Source: Rusavskia elegans (lineage: Eukaryota > Ascomycota > Lecanoromycetes > Teloschistales > Teloschistaceae). Taken from it: a stretch of 53,938 nt of DNA. The position numbers and the translations under genes are program-made. The notes under the pieces were generated by a model. It saw only the letters and a list, made by a program, of their open reading frames with translations, did no database searches and had not been told where the DNA came from. This document shows positions 11,785 to 21,652 of this stretch, one piece after another (positions within the stretch are counted from its first letter, which is position 1; each line of letters begins with the position of its first letter). The DNA lies in assembly GCA_011316305.1 (NCBI GenBank), contig SAUG01000186.1, positions 1 through 53,938 of the forward strand. The letters are read 5' to 3'.

Positions 11785-13295
11785 TCATAAAGCGTCCTCA
11801 AAATCCGCGTCTTCGTCCTCATCCGATACTGCTTGAATCTCTGGCAGGTCTTCGTTTCCGTTGACGTTTTCTGACTTGACCCTTTTCCCTGCCGGAAGGT
11901 GATCATCAGCCGCCGCAGCAGGTGTTGTCATTACCGAAACAGGTGCACTACTTCCACTTTCGCTCACCAACTCCTTCGCTGGGCTCGTGCCGTCCAGTCG
12001 GGGCTTCAGAGTGCCAGTCTCCTCAACTTTCAAGCTAGACCTGGAGCCGGATGCTGTGGGGAAGATACCAATATCTTCGAATTCCTCTTCGGCCTCCTCG
12101 TCCTCATCATCCCCGGCTGACGACGCTTCATCCTCCCGGTCTTCGCGCTCTTCCTTCTCCTTTTCCTGCGCCATGCGTGTGTAGTATGCTGCTAATTCGT
12201 TATTCTCATCAGTCGTAGAGATGATACCATTCTTCTTGTCCTCTTCTACCGTACCGAGCTTAGGAACGGAAGATAAGACGCGGTTCGGTGGATATGAATC
12301 GCCATCGATTCTTGTTCCGGCTTGGGGGTGAATTGGGATGTTGCCTGCGACGGTTGATTGAGTATGCCAGACTGGCAGCGTGTTTTGCGCTGCAATTGCG
12401 GCATTTCGCTGCTGCTCGGCAAGCTTTTCGCTCGCGGTTTTCTCGGTTGCTGACGTAAGGTCAACCGTGAGGTTCTGGAGCACTGGTTGATTGACTCTTT
12501 TGACCGCAGTGGGAGCCCCGTTGTGGGCCTCGATTGGCACGGTACTGCGGAGTGGGTTGACGTCTTGATTACGTTGTACGGGAACTTGCAGTGACAATGC
12601 AGTCTCAAAGTCATTCTTGGGGATCGTTGCGTTGTCAATATCTTGCAGCAGTTTGAGAACGCGCTCCAGTTGAGCTGCCAGCTTGACTTGTTTTTCGCTA
12701 CCAGTAGCGTCGCCTGCAGTGTTTTCTTCCCGCTCCAGGGTTTGGCCGCAACGATGGCACAGGAATCCGGTCGGACCAGAGCTATCTATCGTTTCCATTA
12801 GGCTCCACTGGGCTTTGCATTGAGGGCAGTAAAAATCCTTCTTTTCTTCCGACGGTTGGAACATCTGCTTCACTTTGGCGGTAGTATGAAGGACACGGTA
12901 TTTGACGGCGTCCACGGTGGCATGATAGTCGATGTAATAGTAGTCTCGATTGATGGGACGCTGTAACCCTTCACGAATCTCTTGCCGAGAGTGTCTTACA
13001 TGCAGAAGTCAGCAATAAGCCAGCATGAACAGTTCCCCTGGAGAGGAACGAACACCGCAAGCAGTCGATCTTCCCGAAGTCTTCCGCATAATTTGCGCAG
13101 GTCTTTTGGCTGCATATTTAAAATATGCGCTAGGTCTTCGTTAGACAGTCTGTCTGACGTTCAGCTGCGGTCATCAAGCTGGAGAGCGATATCCACAGAC
13201 GTTGAATGTATCATTAAGGCATCAATCACCAAGACATGTCGAGTATCATACAACGCACGCGCAATACTGCGGATGAGTGCCTTGGAGCTATCCAT
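11785..13295 (-). CDS. tfa1: Transcription initiation factor TFIIE, large (alpha) subunit
   Basis: Minus-strand exons 13295-13201, 13149-13054 and 12994-11785 join to 466 residues. The two 5' exons carry the winged-helix (TFE/IIE-alpha HTH) part: MDSSKALIRSIARALYD at the start, then HVLVIDALMIHS, MQPKDLRKLCG and YYYIDYHATVDAVKYR. A four-cysteine zinc ribbon follows at about C120, C123, C143 and C146 (CPQC ... CHRC). The C-terminal half is low complexity, with a Glu/Asp-rich stretch and an acidic end (SDEDEDADFEDAL) as in other TFIIE-alpha proteins. It joins RNA polymerase II preinitiation complexes and recruits/regulates TFIIH, in the nucleus. The start is chosen because it gives the conserved N-terminus; a single-exon model from 12915 would lose the winged helix. 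Symbol follows the yeast gene name. Confidence 0.93.
12995..13053 (-). other. Intron 2 of TFIIE gene (59 bp)
   Basis: On the minus strand: donor GTTCGT, perfect branch motif GCTGAC, acceptor GTAAG. The junction gives RLLAV-HSRQEIREG, conserved in the family. Confidence 0.8.
13150..13200 (-). other. Intron 1 of TFIIE gene (51 bp)
   Basis: On the minus strand: donor GTCTGT, branch-like GCTGAAC, acceptor GACAG. It joins MIHST to LSNEDLAHILNMQPKDL in frame, restoring the winged helix. Confidence 0.75.
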
Positions 13296-13629
13296 TCTCA
13301 GTTGTGACTGCTGTCATTGACAGTCGTGATCGCGATCCGCATTGACCGTCAAGCTGAGGATTAGAACATGTCCGCTCTAAAGCCGCCATAGTAATGTCGA
13401 AAACTTTCCGTAAAGATGACAAGACAGAGTGAGGTGCCGAATTCAGCCCTATTAATACAAGGGTCTTGCTATCCGCCTTTAACAGCTTAGAGCAACTACA
13501 AGATAGTAGAATTTCGATTTATTTCTTGGAAATAATAACTGTACAGTCTTTTCGTATAAAAAAACCAGTTTTTTAATATTGAAAAATAGTTTTAGAAGTT
13601 CTTTTTATAAATATTTAATTAAAATATTT
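13296..13629 (-). promoter_or_regulatory. Upstream region of TFIIE gene, running into AT-rich DNA
   Basis: About 200 bases of normal composition (GTCATTGACAG / GCATTGACCGTC related words near 13312-13350), then AT-rich DNA from ~13500. No TATA box or known operator could be assigned. The promoter has little unmutated DNA behind it. Confidence 0.4.
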
Positions 13630-13760
13630 TGTTGGAAGTACGTATTACGTACAACAGCTGTATTAAAACGCCAAGGTTTTGTCATTTCCTTTTTATATAT
13701 TAAGTTCAAACGAAAATCTATTTTAGTAAATCAGATTTGATATTTTATATATATATTTTC
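13630..13760 (+). mobile_element. Ty1/copia-type LTR fragment
   Basis: Starts TGTTGGAAGTACGTATTACG and is collinear for ~120 bp with the start of the copia-like element at 50395 (shared words: ACGCCAAGG/GGCGCCAAG, TTTTTATATATT, CTATTTTAGTAAA). TGTTGGAA is a usual copia LTR start. Right end not resolved; it may be a solo or truncated LTR. Confidence 0.55.
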
Positions 13761-13894
13761 AAGATATTAAAAATTTAATAGATATTATAAATCGTTTAAA
13801 AATAATAATAATAGTATAATTTCTATATAGATAAAAAGTTTTTCTATAAATTAATAAATAAAATTGAATGTTAAATTTAATTAAATATTAGATT

Positions 13895-14188
13895 TTATAA
13901 AATCTATCGACCAAGTCGATTTTTATATAGAGTTTTTATATAGAGAGATTGTTTAGAAAATTGTCTCGGCCTAGTCGTTTCTAATCGAAGTAAATTAAAT
14001 TAATTAAAGTTAAATAAACTATAGTTTCACTCTAGATTTTAGTTCAAGTCTAACTTTTTCGAAAGTTTTAAATTAAATTCGCGATAACTACTTTAATCTA
14101 AATAATTATATATTTTAATCGAATAGTATTTCTAGTATTAATTTATAAAAGATAATTAAAAACCGAATGATTAAATTGTAGATATATA
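13895..14188 (+). mobile_element. tRNA-derived SINE copy E2, head missing
   Basis: Matches the SINE body from the segment after box B (ATCTATCGACCAAGTCGATT onward, TCTCGGCCTAGTCG, CCGAATGATTAAATTGTA) but lacks the tRNA-like head, as in 5'-truncated retroposition. TSD not resolved. Confidence 0.65.
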
Positions 14189-14334
14189 AAATAAATAAAT
14201 TATAATTAAATAAATTCAAATAATATATAGCGTTATTAGCTAGTATTTTTCTATCTATTAAATATATTAAATCAATAATATTTAAAAGAATTTATTATAG
14301 ATATTATTTAAATTAAAATAAAATCGTTTTCAAT

Positions 14335-14836
14335 TAAACTAATTATTTCAGATCGGATTTCTATCGGTACTTCGGAAATCCGATCTAAATTTTAATAAAT
14401 CGGTTTAATTCGATATATTAAACGATTCGGGTAGGTTCCTAATATTAGAACCGAAAATTAAATCGAATTAAAAAAAAAGAAACCGATAGAAATTCGATTC
14501 GATTTACTAAAATTTATATATATAATATAATATAATAATTAAAATAATTTTATATAAAGATAATATAATTAGATAATATATTTAATTTTACTAGAACTTT
14601 TCTATCTAATATAATTAATTAGCAAGAAATTTTTTAAATAGATAAATATAATTTTTATACTAGAATAATATTTTTCTACTAGAGTTTAGTAGATTTAGCG
14701 ATTTTAACGAATTAAATCTAGATTTCCGAATTTAATCTAGAATCGAATTAAATTAAATCGGACTATTTTTTAATCCGATCTAAATCGAATCGAATTAATT
14801 AATTTAAATTCGAAATTCGATCCGATAGCGAGTCTA
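14335..14836. mobile_element. hAT-like miniature element B3
   Basis: 502 bp, TAAACTAATTATTTCAG at left and GCGAGTCTA at right, with inner inverted repeat words (CGGAAATCCGATC / AATCCGATC). Flanking octamers TTTTCAAT (14327-14334) and TTTTTAAT (14837-14844) differ by one C/T change of RIP type. Uninterrupted, so it is a useful reference for the ~0.5 kb subfamily. Confidence 0.75.
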
Positions 14837-14844
14837 TTTTTAAT

Positions 14845-15191
14845 ATATTTTTATTTAACGTTTAAAATTATTAAAAACGTTAATAAAAAAACGTTTAAAA
14901 AATAAAAAAGATAATAATATTACTAGAAATCGAATCCGAGTTAATTCGATTTTAAAATTATAAAAAACGATTTATAAAGCTATAAAACGAATATTTCATT
15001 TATTTATATTATGGGCAGCTCGTATTACGACAATATATCAACGTTAAATTTAAAAACTATTTAATTAATAACGAATCTATCGTAATTAGATTTTACTAAA
15101 TATTGAAAAAACGTTAGTAAAAAATAATATTTTAATAAAAATTTTAAATTTAGTTTTATATAGCGTAAAAGATAAGTATAAATTTATAAAA
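14845..15191. other. RIP-degraded DNA, nothing recognised
   Basis: No termini, open frames or family matches found. Precedes the first LTR-like unit of the gypsy block. Confidence 0.5.
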
Positions 15192-16422
15192 TTGAAAGAA
15201 TTTACTATATTACGAAAAGGCTATTAAATCTTTCGGATATTAAACGCGCTAATAATTAGAGATATTAATAGAGTAAAAATTTTATATAAAAGAATTGTTT
15301 TTTCTATTAATTAATTCTATTATCGAATAGATATATTTTTTATATCTATCTACTATATAATTTATTAAATAAAACCTAGATTTTATAATTCTAATTAAGC
15401 CGAAATATCGAAACTATCTAGTAGTAAAGACATTTTAAAAGTAATAATAATATATAGTTATACGCGAAAGTTTAAAATATAATAATTAAATTTTTCTAGT
15501 ACTATTATCGATAATATAAACTAGAATAATACTAATAATAGTATCCATTTAATTAATAAATTATCTAATACTATTTAATAATTGTAATAAAATCTTTAAA
15601 ATAATTCAAAAACTAGCGATAGATTAGAAAATTATATTTAGTTTCAAAATATATTAAATTAAATGAAATTATCTCTATATATACGATTAATCATTTGGAT
15701 TTTTAATTTTAGTCTTTTACGAATTTAACGCTAGAGGCGCTAATTCGATCAGATTACGTAATTATTTTTAATATTTAAATATTTTACCGAAAACTCGAAT
15801 TGAAGATTTCCGAAAGAGCTAGATCTAGATTAAAATCTAAAAGGAAACCGTAATCTATTTAACTTTAATTAATTTAATTTCCTTCGATCGATCGGGCTAG
15901 GCCGAGATAATCTACTATCTAGTTTTTCTATATTTTAAAACTCTATAAAAATCGACTAGGGTCGATAGAAAAAACTTAAATATTAGATTAGCCTTCGAAG
16001 GATTCGAACCCCTGACCTATCGGATTAACTCCGTTAATTCCGAAGAACGCTAGATCCGCCGGGCCTCCAGGTCACGCAGCGTTGTAACTGCGCCACCTAG
16101 ACCAAATTATCTCTATAATAACTAGAAAAATCGCTAGAAATATAATTTTTAAAAGTAAAAGTCCGCGAAATAAAATTCGAACGAAATTTCGAATATATAT
16201 AATATAAAAGTTTTATAAAATAATATTATCTTTATAGCGATAATAGATTTTTATAAAGAATTTAGAAAAAAATAACTGAAATTTTAATATTTAAAAAATA
16301 AAATTTTAATAATTATAGTTCGATTTTTATTTAAATCGATAACGATAAAGATTTTATTTGTAAATAGTAATTTAAATACGATATTAATAATATAAAAATT
16401 ATTTAAACTAATCGAATGTAAA
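15192..16422 (+). repeat. LTR-like unit U1 of gypsy family (holds SINE E3)
   Basis: Begins with the family word GAAAGAATTTACTATATTACG; about 793 bp after removing the SINE and one TSD copy. Followed head-to-tail by U2. Similar starts occur at 37698, 46510, 47956 and 48631. Confidence 0.6.
15680..16103 (-). mobile_element. tRNA-derived SINE copy E3, best-preserved, with 14 bp TSD
   Basis: On the minus strand it starts GGTCTAGGTGGCGCAGTTAC (A box TGGCGCAG), has GGGGTTCGAATCC (B box) about 90 bases later, and then the ~300 bp body, ending AATCGTATATA. Flanks are identical 14-mers AAATTATCTCTATA at 15666-15679 and 16104-16117. The head is least RIP-mutated of all copies, so it is closest to the active sequence. 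The A-to-B box distance is longer than in an ordinary tRNA gene, so this is tRNA-derived rather than a working tRNA. Confidence 0.88.
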
Positions 16423-17282
16423 ACCGAAAGGATTTACTATATTACGAAACGATTGCTAAACCTTTCGGATACTAAACGCGCTAGTAGCTAGAAACTTTAA
16501 TAGAGTAAAAACTTTATACGGAAAAGATTTTCTTTTCTATCAATTAGTTCTATTATCTAATAGATTTTTTCTTCGTATCTATCTACTATATAGTCTTTTA
16601 AACGGAATCTAGATCTTATAATTTTAATTAATTCGAAGTATCGAGACTATCTAGTAGTAAAGATATTTTTAAAAGAAATTATTTTTCGAAACGAAATAGA
16701 GAACAAGCCGTTCCGAGATCTAAATAAAATAATAACGCGTAGTAATACGTATAAATTTAAAAGATAATAATTAGATTTTTCTAATACTATTATCGGCGAT
16801 ACGATCTAAAATAATACTATTAATAGTATCGATAAAGTTAACGAACGATCTAGTTATATAAAATAGTAGTAATAAAATCTTTAAAATAATTCGAAAACTA
16901 GCGATATACTAGAAGATCGTATATAATTTTAAAATTTATTAATGAAATCTAATTACTATAATATCTAGAAATATCGTTAGAAATATAATTTTTAAAAGTA
17001 AAAGTCCGCGAATAGAATTCGAACGAGACTTTAAACGTACGAAGTATAGAAACTTTATAGAATACTATCGCCTTTATAGTAATAATAGATTTTAAAAAAA
17101 ATCTAAAAAAAAGAAAGCTAAAATTCTAACGTCCGAAAAATAAAACTTTAATAATTATAATTTATTTTTTACTTCAATCGATAATAATAAAGATTCTTTC
17201 TATTAATAGAAATTCGAATATAAAAATAATAATATAAAAACTAATTTAGTTAATTAATAAATAATTATAAATAAAAAATCTT
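16423..17282 (+). repeat. LTR-like unit U2 of gypsy family
   Basis: Starts ACCGAAAGGATTTACTATA; collinear with U1 through GACTATCTAGTAGTAAAGATA, AAAAGTCCGCGAA and GCGATAATAGATTTT-type words. Second of two direct ~0.8 kb units. Confidence 0.6.
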
Positions 17283-17329
17283 TTTTAGAAAATTTCTATT
17301 TAGAATTATATTGAATTTATTTATATATA

Positions 17330-18310
17330 TATATCTTTGTTTTATTTATTTTTTTGGTATCCGGTCAACCGTCGGTTCCGTAAGTAATTTATTTTAGTAT
17401 TAGTATACTAGCGTTAGATATACTGTATAAAAACTAGTACTCTAATCTAATTAACTTAAATTAAAGAACTATATAAAATTAACTCGAATCTATTCCGTAA
17501 TACGCTCGTAGTATAGATTTCTATAGTTTATTTAAAATATAATATAATAGAATTTTTATAATATATATATTTTATAATCGCTTCTTTTTTTTCTTTTATT
17601 AGTACCTACTATCGTATCTAACGTATATATTTTCTATAATAGCCTAGACTATAGACTGATATATATAGAACCTCTACGAATAATACTAGATAACTATAAT
17701 TATATCTTTCTAATTAGAAGAAATAGAGTACGAAATCGCTAAATTCGAGCTATTTAATAACGTCGACCGAGTCCTCGCCAGTCTGCCTACTATAACGGAC
17801 TTTAAATCCCGAGATCCGTTAATCCTAACTACGATATTAAAGCCTTATATTCTAAATCCGTCGGAGTCGTACGGTTTTAACGATTATATTAAACTTCTAG
17901 TAAAAGTCTTTATTCTACTAGAATCCGAGCTAATAGTCGTCGAGTATCTAGATAGATTAGCAGGCCGTCTAGATTCGGGTACGACCGTAGATAAAGATAA
18001 ATTAATAAAGATAAACGATAGTATTACCGCCTAGTAGATAGTTCTGGAAGCTATATTAATAGCTTATAATCGTACGTATTTCGAAGTAGTATAAGAAAAT
18101 CCTAGATAGGGAAGGAATAGTAATTAAATAGAGAATATAATAGAATAAAAACGATTAACTGCGCTATAAACCTTGCTTGACTGCTTTTAACTGCGAAAAT
18201 TCTTTACTATACAAGCAATATTTATTGTTACCGTATAAAAACTACGGTGATGAAACGTATATATATAATAACTTAATTATAACCCCGGACAAAAGCTTTA
18301 CAAGAGGTAA
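17330..18310 (-). mobile_element. LINE-like retroposon L1 (minus strand) inside R1
   Basis: Minus-strand 3' end is the GGTATCCGGTCAACCGTCGG complement at 17357; its 5' end is near 18310 next to CCCCGGACAAAAGC. It sits in the TA microsatellite of R1, making R1 plus L1 look like one element with inverted ends. The interior (17580-18230) differs from R and carries a relic frame on the + strand. Confidence 0.65.
17717..18094 (+). pseudogene. Relic reading frame in L-type retroposon, unknown product
   Basis: 125 codons, closed only by TAG TAG at 18032-18037, which would be CAG CAG before RIP. Residues include EEIEYEIAKFELFNNVDRVL and FNDYIKLLVKVFILLESEL. The same frame recurs, more damaged, at about 30640-31010 and, split by insertions, at 24630-25940. 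I recognise no domain. It lies antisense to the retroposon's 3'-tail orientation. Its openness in strongly mutated DNA is notable but could reflect younger age. Confidence 0.4.
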
Positions 18311-18664
18311 ATATATATATATATATTTCATCGACGTTATATACGGTAACGATTGTTATATTTACGTATAAAAAAATATTTACAGCCAAAGGTATATTCG
18401 TCAGGCAAGATTTACAGCGTAGTTAATTATTTCTATTTAACTATTTTCTTTTTTATTCGCGATTACGAATTTTCTACTATATTGAAATACTATATATCCA
18501 ATTTTTCTTTGACGTTATAAACGATTAGAAATATCGAATATTTCCGCTATATCTATCTACTATAATACGAAGTAAATATAAATAATTTTCATTTTATCTA
18601 AATATAAATTTTATAATATATATCTAAACGTTTCGCTAAACTATTAAAATATTTTTTAATCTAT

Positions 18665-18868
18665 ATGATTTTAAGAAAGTCGCTAGCTATAGAATCGTTA
18701 ACTTGTATACTAGCTACTATAGCTAGAAACTTTATCCGGTCGATTAATTTAAAAAGTAGTAAAAAGATCATAGTATATTTTAAAAGCGGTAAAAAGAAAG
18801 TTTTTATTAAAGTTAAAATAGAATTCTCTGGCTATAATAAAATAGATAGTCGACGTCCGCGAAAATAG
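18665..18868 (+). pseudogene. Lys/Arg-rich relic frame in R-type retroposon
   Basis: Open for 67 codons within R1 (MILRKSLAIESLTCILATIA...). The equivalent stretch in R2 (~28445-28620) and R3 (minus strand, ~34090-33780) also reads as basic sequence with a shared LATxARSF-like core, in a frame that shifts between copies. No known domain recognised; a functional product is not supported. Confidence 0.3.
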
Positions 18869-19214
18869 ATATAGTTATTATAAATAAAGATATTATCGTC
18901 TGGTTTAGCTATAGTATAATTATTACGGAAATATATACGTATATAAATAATTTCAGTAAATTATAGTATTTACGAAAGGCTTATATTATTAGTAAAAGAA
19001 GAAAAAGCGATAACTACGAAATATATTTATCTTTAAAAATTTCTATATTGATTAAATTATCGATAGAAAAATATATTATATTATTAAATAAATTTAAATT
19101 AAAATTCTATAAAATTATAAATTATATTAATTAAATTAAAATATAAATTCTATTACCGTATATTTAATGTTAGTATATTAACGCTTAATTTATTTATCGA
19201 ACTATTAATTTATC

Positions 19215-19679
19215 TAGACTAGCCGTCGAATCGAATTTTAAATCCGAATTCGTATTCCGGGTTCAAACCGAATCGGTTCCGATTTTTTTAGATATCGAAC
19301 CGACGGGTTTTCGGTTTCTAGTTAAAGAACCGATCCGACCCGATTTAAAATTACTAAAATATTAAATTCTAGTATAAAAGTATAATTTTAGTATAAAAGT
19401 TATTTCTATTTATTTAAAAAAATTCTAATTTATTAACTACGCTAGCTAGAAAGATTCTAGTTAAATTAAATAAATTATCTAAATAGATTACTAAATTATA
19501 TAATATAAAACAATAATATATATTATATTTATATTATAATAAAGGCTTAGTAGGTTTCTATCGAATTTCTAGATTCGACCCGGAACCGACTATTTAGCGA
19601 GTCGAATCGGTTCGATCTGCTAAGAAATCGGATCGAATTTTAGATATCGATAGAAATCCGTATCGAAATAGCCAGTCTA
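19215..19679. mobile_element. hAT-like miniature element B4
   Basis: 465 bp, TAGACTAGCCGTCGAATCG at left, GAAATAGCCAGTCTA at right. TSDs AATTTATC (19207-19214) and GATTTATC (19680-19687) differ by one A/G. Inserted in the 3' end of R1, so younger than it. Confidence 0.85.
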
Positions 19680-19836
19680 GATTTATCGAGTATTAAAATC
19701 AAAACAAATTAACTAAATAAATAAAAAGCTATTATAAAAAATCTATTAAAAAAGTTTTAAATAATGAAATATAATACTAATTTAAAAACATTCTATAAAT
19801 ATTTTAAAAAAATTATTTATAATTTTATAATTCGAT

Positions 19837-20220
19837 TAGACTGGCTACTTCGGATCGGATTTCTATCGAACCGTTAAAAACTCGACCCGATTTTAGTAGG
19901 TCGAACCGATTCGACTCGCTAAACGGTCGGGTCCGGGTCGAATTCGAATTAAATCCGGATATCTGCTAAAACTTATTATTTAATTATATAATAATATAAT
20001 CTATTAATTAATCTATTGTTTAATTGTATATTGAAGTAATATAAATAGGTAATTTAATTAATCTAACTAGAATCTTTCTAGCTAGCGTAGTTAATTAATT
20101 AGAATTTTTTTAAATTATTTATATAATTTTTATACAATGGCTTAGCGCTAAAATCTAGTTTTAGCGTGTCGGGTCGGATTAGCTAATCCGGGTTCGAAAC
20201 TCGACCCGACGGTCAATCTA
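19837..20220. mobile_element. hAT-like miniature element B5
   Basis: 384 bp, TAGACTGGCTACTTCGG at left, GACGGTCAATCTA at right, perfect TSDs AATTCGAT at 19829-19836 and 20221-20228. Lies in the gypsy leader; removing it restores collinearity with 38020-38040 and 49460-49480. Confidence 0.9.
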
Positions 20221-20512
20221 AATTCGATAAATCGATTCCGAAAGTAAATTTAAATATATAAAGTAAAAAGACTAGTAGATTGATTACTTCGATATAGTTT
20301 TCTATCGGTATTTCGGAAATCCGATCCGAGTTTTAATAAATTAATTCGATTTAATTTATTAAACGGTTTAGATCGATTTTTAAAATTAGAATCGAAAATT
20401 AGATCGGATTATAAAATAGAAACCAATAGAAATCGAATCTAATCTATTAAATTTTCTATATATAATATAATACTATATTATATTTTATAAATTAATTTAT
20501 TATATATAAAAA

Positions 20513-20943
20513 TAGCCTAGATAGCGTATTAGCGGATTATCTTATCTAATAGTCCAACGGATCTGCGTTTTATTTCGAAACTAACGGAATTAATCTAGCG
20601 GATCGGAAGTTCGAATCTCTCGAAAACTAATCTAATATTTAAGTTTTTTCTAATTAACTAAGTCGATTTTTATATAAATTCATATAGAAATTATATAGAG
20701 AGATTATTTAGAGGATTATTTCGGCCTAGCCGTTTCTAATCGAAATAAATTAAATTAATTAAAGTTAAATAAAATACGGTTTTTCTCTAGATTTTAATCT
20801 AGGTCTAGCTTTTTCAGAAATCCTAAATTAAATTCGCGGTAAATATTTAAACTTTAATAATTACGTAATTTAAACGATTAGTATCTCTAATATTAATTCG
20901 AAAAAGATAAATTAAAAATCCGAATAATTAAATCGTATTATTT
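20513..20943 (+). mobile_element. tRNA-derived SINE copy E4
   Basis: Head TAGCCTAGATAGCG (5' acceptor-like), box B region GGAAGTTCGAATCTC, full body, tail AAATCGTATTA cut by L2. It sits in the AT-rich middle of B6, at nearly the position where E6 sits in B9. Confidence 0.75.
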
Positions 20944-21242
20944 TATTTATTTATTTAATATCCGATCAACCGTCGATTCTGTAAGTAATTTACTTTAGTA
21001 TTAGTACGCTAGCGTTGAATATACGAGATAAAAACTAATATTTTAATCTAATTAAATTAAACTAAAAAACTATTTAAAAATAATTCGAAACCTTTTATAA
21101 AACGTTTATAATATCAACTTTTATAGTTTAGTTAAAATATAAAATAGTGAAATTATCGTAATAGATATATTTTATAGTTATTCCTTTTTTTTTTCCTGGT
21201 ATTTATTATTATATCTAATATATATATTTTTCGTAACAGTTC

Positions 21243-21652
21243 TATAACATTTCTGTATATCAGAAGGCGTTACGTTCGAGCCTAGCTACAGCCGTAGACG
21301 TAGTCCGAGCTACTAAATAGTAAGAGAATCCTAGCGTAGATTATCGTATCTAATTCTATATAGCCGTAAAGGTATAGTTATAATATTATAAAATATCTTC
21401 GTTATAAAGTAATTAAAAAGAGAATAGTAGAAACGTATTTAATAATTATATTAATAACTAATAAGAGAAACTATCTATAGAAATAATAAGCGATATATAT
21501 AGTAAAAGTAGCTATAAAGGCCGATAGATAGTCGTCTACTAAAAGTCCTATTAGGAAGGGCGGCTATAGTAACTATAGATAGCTATAGATAATTAGGTTC
21601 GTTTACCTAACTAATCCTTCTAGAGAACCTCTATAGAGTCGTAGATATAATA
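21243..21652 (-). repeat. 3' LTR of element C (left on + strand)
   Basis: 410 bp; shares CTAGCTACAGCCGTAGACG, GGGCGGCTATAG and TTACCTAACTAATC with the partner LTR and with the solo LTR at 25287. Confidence 0.85.

Larger units (their letters stand above)
17283..19715 (+). mobile_element. LINE-like retroposon R1, interrupted by L1 and B4
   Basis: 5' end TTTTTTAGAAAATTTCTATT then AATTATATTGAATTTAT and a TA run; 3' end ACGCTTAATTT...GAACTATTAATTTATC, then (after B4) ATTAAAATCAAAACAAATTA. The TA run is split by L1 (17330-18310) and the 3' end by B4 (19215-19679). Without them it is ~1 kb, like R2. Flanks ATAAATAAAAAATC and ATAAATAAAAAGC suggest a TSD changed by RIP. Confidence 0.65.

Noticed and set aside
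12982..13320. 112-codon + strand frame opposite the TFIIE 5' exons
   Set aside because: Antisense shadow of the TFIIE exons and introns, which have clear family similarity.
15975..16103. Functional tRNA gene suggested by A and B boxes and T-arm
   Set aside because: The same head recurs with an attached body and TSDs; box spacing is too long and the acceptor stem pairs only partly, so it is a SINE head.
18177..18371. 64-codon frame starting MTAFNCENSL
   Set aside because: Crosses the L1/R1 junction and a TA microsatellite; not conserved in other copies.
17330..19715. A 2.4 kb terminal-inverted-repeat DNA transposon
   Set aside because: The ends are the 3' tails of two separate retroposons in opposite orientation; TSDs of single units at other sites show each moves alone.
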